Shown piece after piece: positions 53,096 to 64,000 of a stretch of DNA of 64,000 bases. Positions within the stretch are counted from its first letter, which is position 1. Each line of letters starts with the position of its first letter. A program made the position numbers and the translations under genes. This DNA is from Promerops cafer (taxonomy: Eukaryota > Chordata > Aves > Passeriformes > Nectariniidae), in the NCBI GenBank assembly GCA_013398275.1, contig VZSE01002700.1, positions 414,899-478,898 of the forward strand, read 5' to 3'. The notes under the pieces were generated by a model. The model had not been told where the DNA came from, searched no databases, and saw only the letters and a program-made list of their open reading frames with translations.

Positions 53096-53715
53096 TGACG
53101 CGCCTGCCTGCGACCCGGCTAGCCACACAGGGGATGGATGCACGCAGGCTGCGTGTCAAGGTGTGGGGACCGACAGCTGGGGGAGCCGCAGACTGTCAGT
53201 CCTACCGTGGGTCGGGTGCGCACGGCCAGAAGCTGTCGGAGAGGCGGCAAAGGGAGCGAGGAGGCTGCTGGTTTGAGATTCCCGGTCAGGGTTTATTGAG
53301 GAAGCGGGGGTGGAGGAGACCCTGCCAGGAAGATTCCAGTACCAGAGAAGCCTCGTGCACCTCCGTGCGAGGGTTTTTCAAGGGGGGTGGAATCAGGGGG
53401 TGGGCACAAGTCCATGTCCAATAGGGTATCCTCAGGGGAGGAGAGAGCAAAGAGACCCATCCAATGGGCAACCGGTGGGAGGAGGAAGGGGTTACAGCAA
53501 CCAATGGGGAACCGAGGAACAGGGAACATTCTGGAGAAAGGGTAGGGGTTACAATTGATGGGCAAGTCAGGGAGGGAAGGGTTACAGTGATTGAAAGGGA
53601 ACATTCGGGAATAAAGGGAGGGATTACAATAATTGACAGGGAAAGGGGTGGGTACAAGTAACAAAGGGACAAACCATTTTAAACCTTTAGGGGGAAAACA
53701 GAACACAACACAACA
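53096..53715 (-). mobile_element. Solo LTR, 620 bp, probably ERVK class
   Basis: Bounded by TG at 53096 and CA at 53715, with exact CCAAGA duplications outside. On the minus strand it begins TGTGTTGTGTTGTGTTCTG and ends GGCAGGCGCGTCA. AATAAA on the minus strand at 53297-53292 supports this orientation and places R/U5 on the low-coordinate side. The U3 side holds a loose tandem array: GGTTACA-type words at 53490, 53547, 53580 and 53621, and an identical GGGAACATTC at 53522-53531 and 53597-53606. CCAAT words occur near 53459 and 53500. GC and CpG content are strikingly higher than in the flanks, so the sequence is not much decayed. No internal genes are present. The 212- and 128-codon minus-strand frames and the 109-codon plus-strand frame overlap this LTR and are not genes. 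Confidence 0.85.
53292..53297 (-). promoter_or_regulatory. Polyadenylation signal AATAAA inside solo LTR
   Basis: TTTATT on the plus strand, AATAAA in LTR orientation, about 420 bp from the LTR start. A solo LTR can still end nearby antisense transcripts at such a site. Confidence 0.7.
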
Positions 53716-53721
53716 CCAAGA
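53716..53721. repeat. Right 6-bp target-site duplication (CCAAGA)
   Basis: Exact copy of 53090-53095 on the other side of the LTR. Confidence 0.85.
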
Positions 53722-55489
53722 TATCATAGATATTTCAACATGTAAACTCTTTGAGGATGTACAATGTTTATTTTTTTTTCTTGAAAATGACATTGTAAAA
53801 CTGACAAGAAAAGCCATAAACAAATCCAAGCAAAACATCACAGAGTTGCATTTCTTGATAATAACATTTAGTAAGAACTGTAGAAGATAATTTATTTCAA
53901 GCTTTAAAACAGCAATAGTTGGATTTCCCAAATAACCCAGAAAAAAATTTAATTCTTTTTAAGAACTGAAACCCAAAAGACCAAAAACTGCTGTAAAAGC
54001 AAACATTTTTCATCCAGAATAAGAAATATGAAGTATTTCAATTACAGTTTGTTTGTTGGTTTTTTCATTGCTGTGCTTTATGGTTTTGATTTGGTTATAA
54101 AAATTTCACAGTGATATTTCATTCATTAACATGCAATATTTGTACAACATTTAATATAAATTTTTAAAATTTATCATTCTACTTTATATTTTTCTCATTT
54201 ATTAAAAATTTCTATGATTATCTTAAAATTTGCATGTAATTTTTAGTGTATGTATTAAGGATTTTTTTGACCAAAAAATAAGTAAGCTGCCTCTAAAAGC
54301 CTCAGGTTTCCTTATATTCAAAAGTGTCTTAAGTTCTTTACCAAATTCTTTGAGAGGCCAATTTCTATAATGAATTCTTTATAGCATAATAAATAAATCA
54401 GTAAATAAATAAAACAATATTTTCACATTATAAGAATGTAATACTTGCCAAATGAAAATTAGTTGACTTGTTCAAACTGGTCTTGGTGCCTTCTCCATAT
54501 AATGTGGAAAGTTGCATATATAGAGTGTGAGTCATTTAATCCTAGAATTGATTTCTACACAAATTGTGTTGTCTTTTAAAGATGTCACCACTGATCAAAA
54601 ATTGTATTTGCACAATTAGTTGAGACTAGACATCTACTTTTAGATGGTTAAGATGAGAGCAATCTCCCACAGAACTGAAGTGGTCTGACTTAATCTTAGC
54701 TAAGATACTGTAACAAGCAGGATAAATTTGTGTCATGCTATCTAAATCAATTAGCTTGCACTTAAATTTTAATGCATTAATCACCTTAAAAGGAAGTGTC
54801 AAAGTTCTTAATAGGTACAATGGACATAGAGGTACCCTTGAAGTGGCACAACTCTACAATTTAAGATCTATTTTTTTCATTTAATATTTAAAAGCATCTA
54901 CCTTACTGCACTGAGGATTTATCCAGCTGAAAACGCACCAAAGGTGCTGCATGGAACTCTGACCTCAGCCAATGGTACTGATGTTTCTTACAAGTCCTGG
55001 GTATCTCATAGGTCCACCAAGATGAATTTGTTTAAGACAGATCCTGGGTGTCTAAGAGGCACAATTTAGGCATGTGAATAAGTTGCACTGGATCTCTTCC
55101 TGCATCACAGCCTCTCTGTGTAGTTATATGAATTTATGTCTTCCTGACACACAATTAAATGATTTCAAAATTAAGGAGACCCTGAAGTCTTGGATGATAT
55201 TATTATTTTCTCACTAGTTTTCTGGTAATGTACCTCACAATTCTTACCTCACTTCTTCCCCCAAGAGTGCATGTGTAGTGCTAGGTCATACTGAGATAGA
55301 AACATAGCTTTTAAATTCAAAACAGACTAGGAGTGACATTTAGCTTTATAAGGCTAACGCAAACTGTGGAATTACACTAGTTTATTCCTGTATCAGACTT
55401 CTATGGCAGATTGACCTAAGATACCATTTATGGACTAGGCTTATGACCTGTTTGCATCTACCTCACTGGAATATACAGAGAAAAAGACA
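53722..55489. other. Non-coding AT-rich DNA
   Basis: AT-rich sequence with no recognised gene or repeat. The stretch 54930-55100 is a little richer in GC but gives no family I know. Confidence 0.6.
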
Positions 55490-55760
55490 GATCTTCTCGG
55501 AAGATCATAGTGATATAATGAGAGGCAATAGACAAAAGTTAGAATATGGGAAATTGCAATTAGCTATTAGGAAACTAGTTTGAGGTGGTCAAACAGTAGA
55601 ACAGGTTGCCCAGAGAGATTGTGAAATCTCCACACTTGAAAGTTTTTAAGACTCATCTGGACACAACCATGGGCAGCCTGACATGATTATATCTGTTTTG
55701 AGCATGTGTTGAACTAGGTAACCTGTGTAGGACCCTTTCTTTTTGAATTATGGTACTGAA
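55490..55760 (+). mobile_element. CR1 LINE 3' end
   Basis: Plus-strand order of CR1 3' landmarks: a decayed region matching GACAAGAGG..., GTGGTCAAACAGTAGAACAG, GTTGCCCAGAGAGATTGTG, AAATCTCCACACTTGAAAG, CATCTGGACACAACCATGGG, GCAGCCTGACATGAT, and GTAGGACCCTTTCTTTTTGA near the end. The short terminal repeat typical of CR1 (ATTCTGTGA-like) is decayed to GAATTATGGTACTG. This is the common 5'-truncated form with the last few codons of ORF2 and the 3' untranslated region. It has no coding capacity. Confidence 0.85.
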
Positions 55761-58729
55761 GTTCCTTGACTGTACTGTGCATTGTGCTGAAGAGAAGTCA
55801 GCTCTCATTCTCTTTATTTAAAAACTTATGCTTTGGTGTCTACGTGCTTTCTCAACCTTCTTAATCTTCTAAATGTGGTAAATAATCTTGTAGTGTTAGC
55901 ATTTAGCAAGTACAGAGTAGAAATCACTCAAGTACTTTTATCCTTTTCTGATTTTTTCATATCCTTCTGAAGCACAGAAAATGTATTGCCATTACATACA
56001 GCCTTAGTGAGATTGTGATCTTCTGTCCAGTAACTTCACTAGATTTGTAATTACAGCAAAGAATTTATACTCTCTGTCGCTGTCTGTCTTTGCATAAAAG
56101 ATACATCATGAAAACTTTTCATGTAATAATGCCTAATCATTAATGTGATTAAATATAGAAATGTTGCTTTTATTAGAGGCAACATTTTGGTAAAAGGAGA
56201 TTTTAGTCTAAATACTACTTGAAAAATGTTAGTATTTTTAATCTTTAATGTGCTCTTGGCCATTCTTCTTAGTTATTTCCTCAAGTTTTGGAAGAAAATA
56301 TTCTGCTATCCAATAGATTTTGGCAACCAAGGCTTTAAGAAAAATCTTAATTAATATGCTTATCATAAGCACTAAATTATTTAATGGGAGATGGAACTAA
56401 TCAATACAGTGATGACACCACCCCAGAGATATATAGAACTGTTGGCTCTATAAATAAAAAGACAGGCAGGGATTCCAAACCATCTAGAACGATGTCCTTA
56501 TTTAACACAGATATCATCTTTAATCAGAAGATGGGAAAGTTTGCTTTTATTAATTACTTGTGGTTTCCTTAATGAATTTTCTATTTGTGAACAAAACTTT
56601 GAGTGCTAATGATGTGTGTGGTTGGTATAACACAAAGTAAAACATTACCTATACTTTACGCTTTCATGTCCAGCCACTGTTCCCTTGCTGATCTTGTTTG
56701 GGTATACTGTAACACACTCCTGCTGAAAAATGTCCTTTTCTCTGATCCTGACATTCAGATTTTCAGTCAGTCTCTTTTCTCATCCCATATGGGAGCTTCC
56801 TACGGACAAGATGTTGCTTCACACTGACAACAAAACCCTCTCCACCAATTTCCCTGCCTGTCATTCCTAACAACCTTTATTTGCTCATCACTCCATTTCC
56901 ACCAAGTCTTAATTCATCCAACAACATTGCAGTTGTGAAGCAACATGTGGCATTCTGGTTCCTCCCACTTGTTTCCAAGACTGGGAACATTTTCATATGT
57001 ATATTTTACAAAGGCATTGTTCCGCTCTGTTTCTGAGGTCACTTTTGCTCCTGTTGCTATGGATCTTTGGTTTTCCATAAGAGTCCACCATTTCCACACT
57101 TGACTGGCTTGTAATCTCTATTCCCTTTTCTTCCTAGTTTAGAAATCTCTTCACCAAGATGGCAAGCTTGCTGGATCTTGCCCTTGGCCACTTTCATCCT
57201 TTTTCAAGCTGCTGGGTGTTTTCTTTTTTTCTTCAGCACTCACTTCAGTGAACTAGTAAAACAGTCTGAAGAAAATAAATGGCTTATCTTTTTCTCTTTT
57301 ATAGCTCTTCAGTCCTTTTGTCATTTCATGCTTAAATCTGTCCCTTTAGAGAACTGCTAGTACTTCTTAAATAACTTTATTGTTAAGGCATTTTTGCAGT
57401 GCAGAAATTGGTTATTCTCAGAAGGGACAAGCTTATTTTTTTATTGCATTTGCATTTGAATAGAGGCAGCATTTGTTTAAAAAAACATATACTGTGAGGT
57501 CTGTGTTACCTTTTTTAGGATTTCAACTAAATGTTGAGATAGAAAGGCAACAGAGAAATGAGAGTCTCAAATGCTGCTGACAGCACAGCATGTCAGTTAG
57601 AAAATGAAAATAGAAACTTGATAGAGAGACACACAGTCTTGTAACCTCAGCCATGATTTATAAATTGTATAGGGAGATTGTTCAACTTGTCCTGGAATTC
57701 TTTTTCCCATCATAAATCCATTTAAGTATGAAAAAAATATCTTCTACTCCTTTCTTTTCTATTATGCAAGAGAAAATTAATTAGAAGAAGACTTAACTGG
57801 ATCATTAAATGATATATAGGGAACCAGTATATATATAGAGTGGTGACCATTGCTCTCTGTTGGACATTCTGAACCATCTACTCGATTGTACATGGAAGAA
57901 TAAAATAAGATCAGAAATATCTTCCATAATATATTTTCTCTTTTCAAAAAAATCCAGTTTTAGTCTGAACATAAACAATATCTATAAACTCATTGATATA
58001 ACTTTTAATCAATAGCAGATGCAGTATTAAGGAAATTATACTTAAAGGTAAGTCACCACAAATACTTATTTCATCTCTGTTTAATTTAAAAATTGTTATG
58101 GTAGAGCCAGTGGCAGATATAACTGTGGCAGAAAAGCATATGTGAGCATTACACTGAGCAGGACTGAATGTCAACACAAAGCAGATTTACTTTCCTCAGC
58201 TGTCTTTGATGCTTGCATTGTTGATGTACAAACAGACTCTTACACTCTCCTTCAAAGACTGTTAAGTAACTCCACTGAAGTAAAGGTAACAAAGAAAAAA
58301 CAATAGAAGAGGAAAGAAGTTTGAATTTTAGTGGTTTCTAATGGTCTACATAGAAGTATAGAAATTCATTGAGGGTGCTCTAATAAAACAGGATATTCCA
58401 TTATTTATAATTTAAAAACAGGTAATTAATAATATATTACACAGTTTCTATATTTTTCAGTTGGATAATTCTATCAGTTTAGACATTAAAGTATTCAAAT
58501 TAGAACTGTTTATAGGACAGATGGGAGAGAAAAAAAAGGGACAGAGAAAAAGTAGACGGAAGAAGGCTGAAAGGAAGGCCACAGTCTGGACAAAATCATC
58601 AAAATAATTTGATGTTTCATTCCATGTAGATCTCAAATAAGGAGAGCGGTATCATAATCTGACATAACAAAGCCAGCCTGAGAGAAAACTCAGCCAAGGA
58701 CTTGGAAATGCTGGCAGTGAGCATGAATG
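55761..58729. other. Non-coding AT-rich DNA
   Basis: No gene supported. Frames at 56384-56572, 56603-56827 and 57944-58177 are short and have no recognisable homology. No repeat family recognised. Confidence 0.6.
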
Positions 58730-59165
58730 TAGCCAGGATACTAGAGTCACAAAGCAAGTTCTAGGACCAGGTCTTTGTCCTTGGACTTCTGGCGAAACCA
58801 GCTTTTCTTTGCACCATGATTAGGGCCATGGGCAACATGGACCCATCCTGAGGAGAAGCATCAGCCAAAATGAGTGCCCTTGCCTTGGAAGCTGCCCACG
58901 AGGATAGATGTGTGGGGACACGACTGTCCTGGCATAGCCGGATGTCACAACGTCACAACAAATGAGGCATTTGCTGCGTGCTGTGCGGGAAGGTGTTAAA
59001 ACCACTGAGAACCTTGAACTATCTCTGGCACTTCGGTGCCACAGCTGTCCCCATGGCAGCAGGAGACAGTGTGTGCACCACTGCTGCTAAAGGAACATTA
59101 TTAAAAAGCTCTGTCTGCAGCGCGAGCACTAATGTTCACGTCAAAAACTGCACTAATCTGTAACA
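58730..59165. other. GC-richer, CpG-containing block, unassigned
   Basis: This stretch is visibly richer in G+C than its surroundings and keeps CpG pairs (CTGGCGAAAC, CCCACGAGG, GGACACGACTG, AGCCGGATG, CAACGTCAC, GCGTGCTGTGCGGG, CAGCGCGAGC, TTCACGTC). Both strands have short frames of about 60 codons that I do not recognise. It resembles the composition of a transposable element or retrocopy more than the neutral background, but no landmark fixes a family. Confidence 0.35.
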
Positions 59166-59825
59166 AAGAAAAGTCCAAAAGTGAATCTTCTTGAATTGCA
59201 GAAAGGTGAAAGATAAATAATTAAATGCACTTGTTATCAGAACTCCAAAGCTTTAGAGAAAATGAGATGAAAGTTTTGTTTTTCACGAGAAAATAAAGCA
59301 GAATATAGCAGAATACAGGAGATAGCTTTACTTGCTTAACCAGATGGTTTCAAATAAATGTTGAGAATAAATAACTGCTTGCAGGCAGCATCCTATTGTC
59401 TTACTTAAATATTTTATGAATATATGCTTTCTCATTAACAAATATATAAAATAAAATAAGTTCTGACATTTTTACCATTAAGTAAATGCAAAATTAGCTT
59501 TCAAACCTATTGGCACTGGAATAAAAGCTATAATTGACTATTAAAGAATAATTTCCAAAGAACATTATACAATTTTAAAAATAGTTGTATTAATCCACTG
59601 AAAGACAAATATACAGGTATATATTAACAAAAGACCACATATATTTAAAAAATTATAGTCCTCAAATTAAAAGAAATAATGTTATAACTTCATAGTTAGT
59701 CAAAACAGAACAAATTGGATAAAGTGGTTTTATTGATCTCATTAATGTAGAGGAAGTTTTGAATATCCACAAAAATATCTTCTAAGAGCTCAGAAAGTTA
59801 AAGATAAACTCTTCTTTGACTGAAA

Positions 59826-59980
59826 ACAAACAAATGAACAACCCCTCCACAAAACCAAACTAAATTAAAACAACACCTCCCAAACAAATAAAAACCTTCC
59901 AACCAACCAACCAACCAATGAACCAAAACCAACCAACCAAACAAAACAAAACAAAAACCAAAAAACAAAACCCAAAAACA
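59826..59980. repeat. A/C-rich, nearly G-free tract with (AACC)n
   Basis: On the plus strand this is almost entirely A and C with few T and only one or two G. It contains (CCAA) repeats at about 59897-59918 and 59927-59940, then (ACAAA) repeats. The strong strand asymmetry could favour unusual single-strand or triplex structures, and length variation between individuals is likely. Confidence 0.9.
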
Positions 59981-62490
59981 TCATAGAAGTTCTGCTTCAA
60001 ACACATTCTCTTGATTTTCAAAAGAATGAAGGTAACTGAAAAAAATATAAAATTAAAAGTACTTGTAAATGAGTCATGCTGAACATGTTTCAGGCAACCT
60101 ACAAAGCTATCCTGAAAAGACATAAATATTTTATCATACTTAATGAAGAAAAATATGGCAATTTGTGTCCAGCATAATCATGCCAATAAAGTTAGATCTA
60201 ATTATTACTGACTTATCTTGAACTCTTCCTATTTCTGCAGCTGTTAAGAACCAAGGTTGAATGTGGAAAATGGGTATAGGTCCTAAGTATTAAGATAAAT
60301 AATGTTGTATGTACAAAGAACTTTCAGAGTACCAGAAGTAATGGGAATATCCATTGACCAAAAAAAAAAGTAAAGACCTTTGGTTTTTAACCTGTAAATT
60401 TATATATTGTTAATTACAAAATCAAAAGCTGTTCTAAATGGCCTTAATTACAGTAAGTTAAATCTTCCTCCTTTCATTTTACTGCCTTTTTTCTCTCTCT
60501 CTTTATAGATTCAGGCTGATTTCTGTTTGCTTGCTTAGGAAGCTTGTGCACATATGTGTGTATGTGCACAGCATAGTTCTAGGCCTTCTGTGTTAATCCT
60601 AAGAGCACTAATTATACGAAATTCTTATCTGGCTAACACACACTGACAACATTTGTCTTTTGGATTAGCCGTGCTTTAATACTGATAAACAGAAACTCTT
60701 CCAAGAATCACTGACTTCCATATTTTAATAGCATTTCACTCCATTGTTTCCCAGTTATGCTAGAAGGATCCTTTCTGAAGCAGGAAAAGAGTTCAGGAAA
60801 CAGGCTAACACTGAGAGAGTTTTAAGGTTGTGCTGAAGATGATCTGAAATTTGCTTGGGGTTTTATGGTGTTTTGTTTTATTTGTTTGTTTTTGTTTTTA
60901 ATATATCAACATGTTATTATCAATTATTACGGGACAGCAAATTGTTTAGACCTAGATTCACTAACTAAAGATTTTTGAACAACTTTGTGAATGTGGATTT
61001 TCATGACTGCACACATTGGTATTTTACCATATTTCTCAGTACAGGGAGAAATTTAAGAGCTCACAAAGACAAAAACTCCAAGTATCACCAGCATTATTCA
61101 TTTATTTCCACCTCTTTCTTATTTACGGTTTATTCTGTACATGACATTAGGCTTAAAATCTATTTCTGTCATTGCAAGTGTTCATATACTAACAAACCTT
61201 TATAAATACCATATCCAAACTTCTTGATTCTGATTTTGCAGCATAAATAATGGAGGGAAAGAAATCTGTGAGAACTGTGAGAGTATTTTTTCTTGGAATA
61301 TGGGGGAGAAGGAACAGGAAAAACATATATACTACCTGTATTCCAAATTCATATTTAAGTGCATTATTTAGTCTGAAAAGGTGTCCAAAACAGGAGTTTG
61401 CTGTCTTGACTTTAATTACTGGCAGTTCAAAAGTCCTTGTCGAAATAGATATTGCAAAAGGTTAAGCTTCTAAAAAAAAAATCAGAAAAATAAATGGATG
61501 CTGGCAAATGGTGTACAGAGAAGCAGATTGGGAAGAATGCATTGTTGTATAAAATATCCATCAAAACAAAACTGGAAGTATGAAGGTTGATGTCCTTGAT
61601 TATAAATTTCCATTCAGTTTTCTCTTAAAATAAATTAGGGTAAAAGGACCCAGAATATCTACAATTTGTTTAAGTAATGTTTTCTGTGCAGTGCCTACAT
61701 GTTGCTAGAGAAATAACTTTTCTTCTCTTCCTTTTTCTTTTTTTTTTTAAATATAAATATCTGTAGACTCAACCAAGGTGTTTTGTGCTCTTAATAACTT
61801 CATTACTAAATGTTTTCTACACCTCAAGGAGAAAACACTGCTTTGCTTTGGGATGGTTTTTGTTTTGTTTTGTTCTTTTACTGTTTTTCACTCAACTTTA
61901 TTATACTCTATTATATTGAGACCATTTAATCTCAGAGCTTGCATCTGGTTAAGCATAAGAATTCAAGTGGAACATAGTAATTCTCTCTTGGTGGTGGAGA
62001 AGTTTAATTAAAGCTAATTGAATCTATTTATATCAGAATCCGGTTTAGTCTTTAAAATGTACTTTATATTATTTTTATTCATTTAGAAACACAAATTGCT
62101 TCATTACTGCAGCTGCACAATTGTACTTTAGAGATACATTTGAGATATTCTTACTTCAAAATATACTTCAGTTTCAGAGACCATCTCCAGGTTTTTAAAA
62201 TATTTACATACTTTTTAAGGTAACTTGTCTTTTGCTTGTAATACCTTAAAAACACATCAAGTTATCCTGTTTTAACTTACTAGTATTTGTTTTTTGTTTT
62301 TTTCTCAAAAAACTGTAAAAATTGTGCCAGGATCTAGACCCACAAATGATCATAATTAATAAAAATGGTTTCAGTAAGTAGGATAAGTAAAAAATGCTCA
62401 ATATATAATAAATGACTATTTCCAACATATAAGAAATTACTGATTTTGTATTTTTATCCAGGTGTAGCTCTACTATAGTTTGGGGTGGGT

Positions 62491-62493
62491 TTT

Positions 62494-62524
<31 letters not shown>

Positions 62525-62527
62525 TTA
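62491..62527 (+). repeat. (TTTA)n microsatellite
   Basis: About eight to nine consecutive TTTA units. This is a plain tetranucleotide repeat, probably variable in length. Confidence 0.95.
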
Positions 62528-63439
62528 ACTTCATAGGTTTTTTTGGTCCTAGTAAAGTCTAAGACCATATGCTGCAGGCCAAAAGAATATTTTCGGTTTA
62601 TATCTGAAACAACTAATGGTGAGTTAAACTATAATCCATATATCACTAACATCTTCATTATACTCTTCCTGATTTAAAATTTGTCTCAATCTGATCATGT
62701 GAGGATCCCAGTTCAAATTTCCTGTTAATAAAATACAGAGGAATGCTTAAGAATAACTGTAGCGCAAACACCTGAAAATCTAATCTCAGGATAAACAGTT
62801 TTCTGAATTTTCTAATTCAGTTAATACAAGAATATCAGTAGAGGAATTGTTATTAATTTTTATTTCTATATTTGGAGTTGGAAGTATTTTTCTTCATTGA
62901 GAATTTTCCCTGAGTACAATATAATGTATCCTTTGAAGTATAGTAATCTAAAACTTTTCTTATAAAAGGAGTAATGCTGCAGACGTAGGTGTAGAAAGTT
63001 TGAAGATTTTTCTCAAGGCAAGACAAAGTTTACAGGTAGAGGTATTCTGGATATTCTGTATTCAACCAGAAAAAAAGACCTGGAAAAATTAAACATATTT
63101 TTGGTCACAGGAAATTTTCATCAAAGGTTGAAAGGAAACATCTTGAAGATTTCAAATTTTATTGCTTGCTGTCTAATGTTCAGTGCATTTCTGAATGCAT
63201 GTTTGGCCAGCAGAACATGAAGACAGATTTCCTCTGGTTTGTAGTATTGTTTTTTCACTTCACCCATTCTATGTAAGCTGGCATGAGAAGTTCAACACAT
63301 GCCATTTTCTTACTTTAGATTTGCAGTGGATGTATAAAAGGCCAAGAGTACCTTAGGTAGCCACGACTACAGAAGAAATTTCTCTTTCTAGCTTCCAGAT
63401 CTGCATTTAAAAATGAGAAATCAGAATGACCTCAGCTTA

Positions 63440-63948
63440 GCATAGTGGCATTTAGTACTCTGGCACCTGACAATAGCCATTCTGGAGCTTCAAAGACCAC
63501 TCCTCTACTGGCAATAATAAGGAAGATGGGGCAGGACAAGAAGATGGGAGGAGACACAGCCAGGACAGCTGACCCTGAGTGACCACAGGGATATCTCAGA
63601 CTATATGGTGTTATGGTAAGTAATGACTTCTACAAAGCTGGGGGGAAGAAGGAGGACGGGAGAGGATGTTTGGAATAATAGTTTTTGTCTTCCCAAAAAG
63701 CCATCTCACATGATGGAGCCCTGCTTTCCTGGGGATATCTGGAAACTTGCCTATCCATGGGAAATGGCAAATGATTTCCTTGTTTGCCTTGCCTGTGTAG
63801 CCAGCTTTTGCTACTAAAATTCTTTGTCTCAAACAACAATTTTTTATACTTTTACTTTCCCAATTCTCTTCTCCATCTCATCACGGGGGGCAAGCCAGAG
63901 GCAGGGGCTTAGTGGGGTTTAGTTACAAGTGGGGCTTAAACCATAACA
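63440..63948 (+). mobile_element. ERVL-type LTR, 5'-truncated
   Basis: Same LTR type as 21323-21871. Clear landmarks run from GGGAGGAGACACAGCCAGGA (63546 on) through CAGCTGACCCTGAGTGACCA, a decayed TATA region (TCTACAAAGCTGGGGG near 63628), TTTTTGTCTTCCCAAAAAGCC, TGATGGAGCCCTGCTTTCCT, CTATCCATGGGAAATGG and TTCCTTGTTTGCCTTGCC, ending TTAAACCATAACA at 63948. Homology becomes weak before about 63520, and the expected TGTGATGGTTTTGGCTGG start is missing. No target-site duplication could be found. Compared with the copy at 21323 it keeps more of the middle region, so the two complement each other for a family consensus. Short frames at 63611-63839 fall inside it and are not genes. Confidence 0.8.
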
Positions 63949-64000
63949 CCTTCAGACCAAAAAGGGACCAAGCAAGACATAGATTACAATTTAGCACTGA
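63949..64000. other. Window end, nothing recognised
   Basis: The last 52 bases follow the LTR terminus. If a full provirus were present its primer-binding site would start here. The bases do not show a convincing tRNA-complementary TGG start, so a solo or truncated LTR is more likely. Confidence 0.4.

Larger units (their letters stand above)
59166..63439. other. Non-coding AT-rich DNA with simple repeats
   Basis: No gene supported. It includes the A/C tract at 59826-59980 and the (TTTA)n repeat at 62491-62527. The other frames are short and unrecognisable, and the minus-strand frame at 59860-60123 comes from the A/C tract. Confidence 0.6.

Noticed and set aside
53293..53931. 212-codon minus-strand open frame, the longest in the window
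   Set aside because: Most of it lies inside the solo LTR 53096-53715. Its Pro/Ser/Leu-rich repeats are the U3 tandem words read as protein, and no retroviral or host domain is visible.
1..64000. Search for CRISPR arrays, operons, integrons or phage modules
   Set aside because: No regularly spaced repeats, no dense same-strand ORFs and no ribosome-binding sites. The DNA is vertebrate nuclear sequence.
63949..64000. Possible primer-binding site and start of an ERVL provirus after the last LTR
   Set aside because: The bases after 63948 lack a convincing tRNA-complementary start and the window ends 52 bp later, so an internal region cannot be shown.

Overview
The window looks like vertebrate nuclear DNA from a songbird (Passeriformes). 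The best marker is a tRNA-Ile-headed SINE with a CR1-like tail at about 41077-41217, which resembles the zebra finch element TguSINE1. CR1 LINE fragments and bird-type endogenous retrovirus LTRs support the same reading. The background is AT-rich, full of short A/T runs and TAATTA-like words, and has no prokaryotic features: no operons, ribosome-binding sites, CRISPR arrays or dense ORFs. The species call is an inference from repeat families I recognise; no database was searched.

I find no protein-coding gene that I can support. The longest open frames (about 60-210 codons) are scattered on both strands. Many of the largest lie in LTRs, CR1 pieces or simple repeats, and none resembles a cellular protein I know. 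The window is either a gene desert or part of a very large intron. The only recognisable protein homology is decayed CR1 reverse-transcriptase C-terminal sequence at about 10140-10400 and 41895-42170, both on the minus strand.

Layout. 1-6891: unique AT-rich DNA with one strong hairpin at 2579-2610. 6897-8228: a 1,332-bp minus-strand LTR flanked by the 5-bp duplication TTAGT. 10140-10400: CR1. 15395-15600: a cluster of TAAT words. 17955-18240: a very old CR1/L3-like remnant. 21323-21871: plus-strand ERVL-type LTR. 28130-28210: a TA-rich repeat holding the only ambiguous base (28163). 34895-35065: a possible second old CR1/L3-like remnant. 41077-41217: the SINE. 41895-42372: CR1. 42828-42910: a GA microsatellite with an adjoining purine tract. 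49749-50331: a second ERVL-type LTR. 53096-53715: a GC-rich 620-bp minus-strand solo LTR with a perfect 6-bp duplication (CCAAGA). 55490-55760: a CR1 3' end. 58730-59165: a GC-richer block I cannot assign. 59826-59980: an almost G-free A/C tract. 63440-63948: a third ERVL-type LTR, truncated at its 5' end.

No genes work together here. The window mainly records retrotransposon activity of different ages: very old CR1/L3, decayed CR1 and ERVL LTRs, then less decayed LTRs with readable target-site duplications. I found no convincing new biological system. The points most worth checking are the two LTRs with intact duplications, the unassigned blocks at 45300-46600 and 58730-59165, and the hairpin at 2579-2610.
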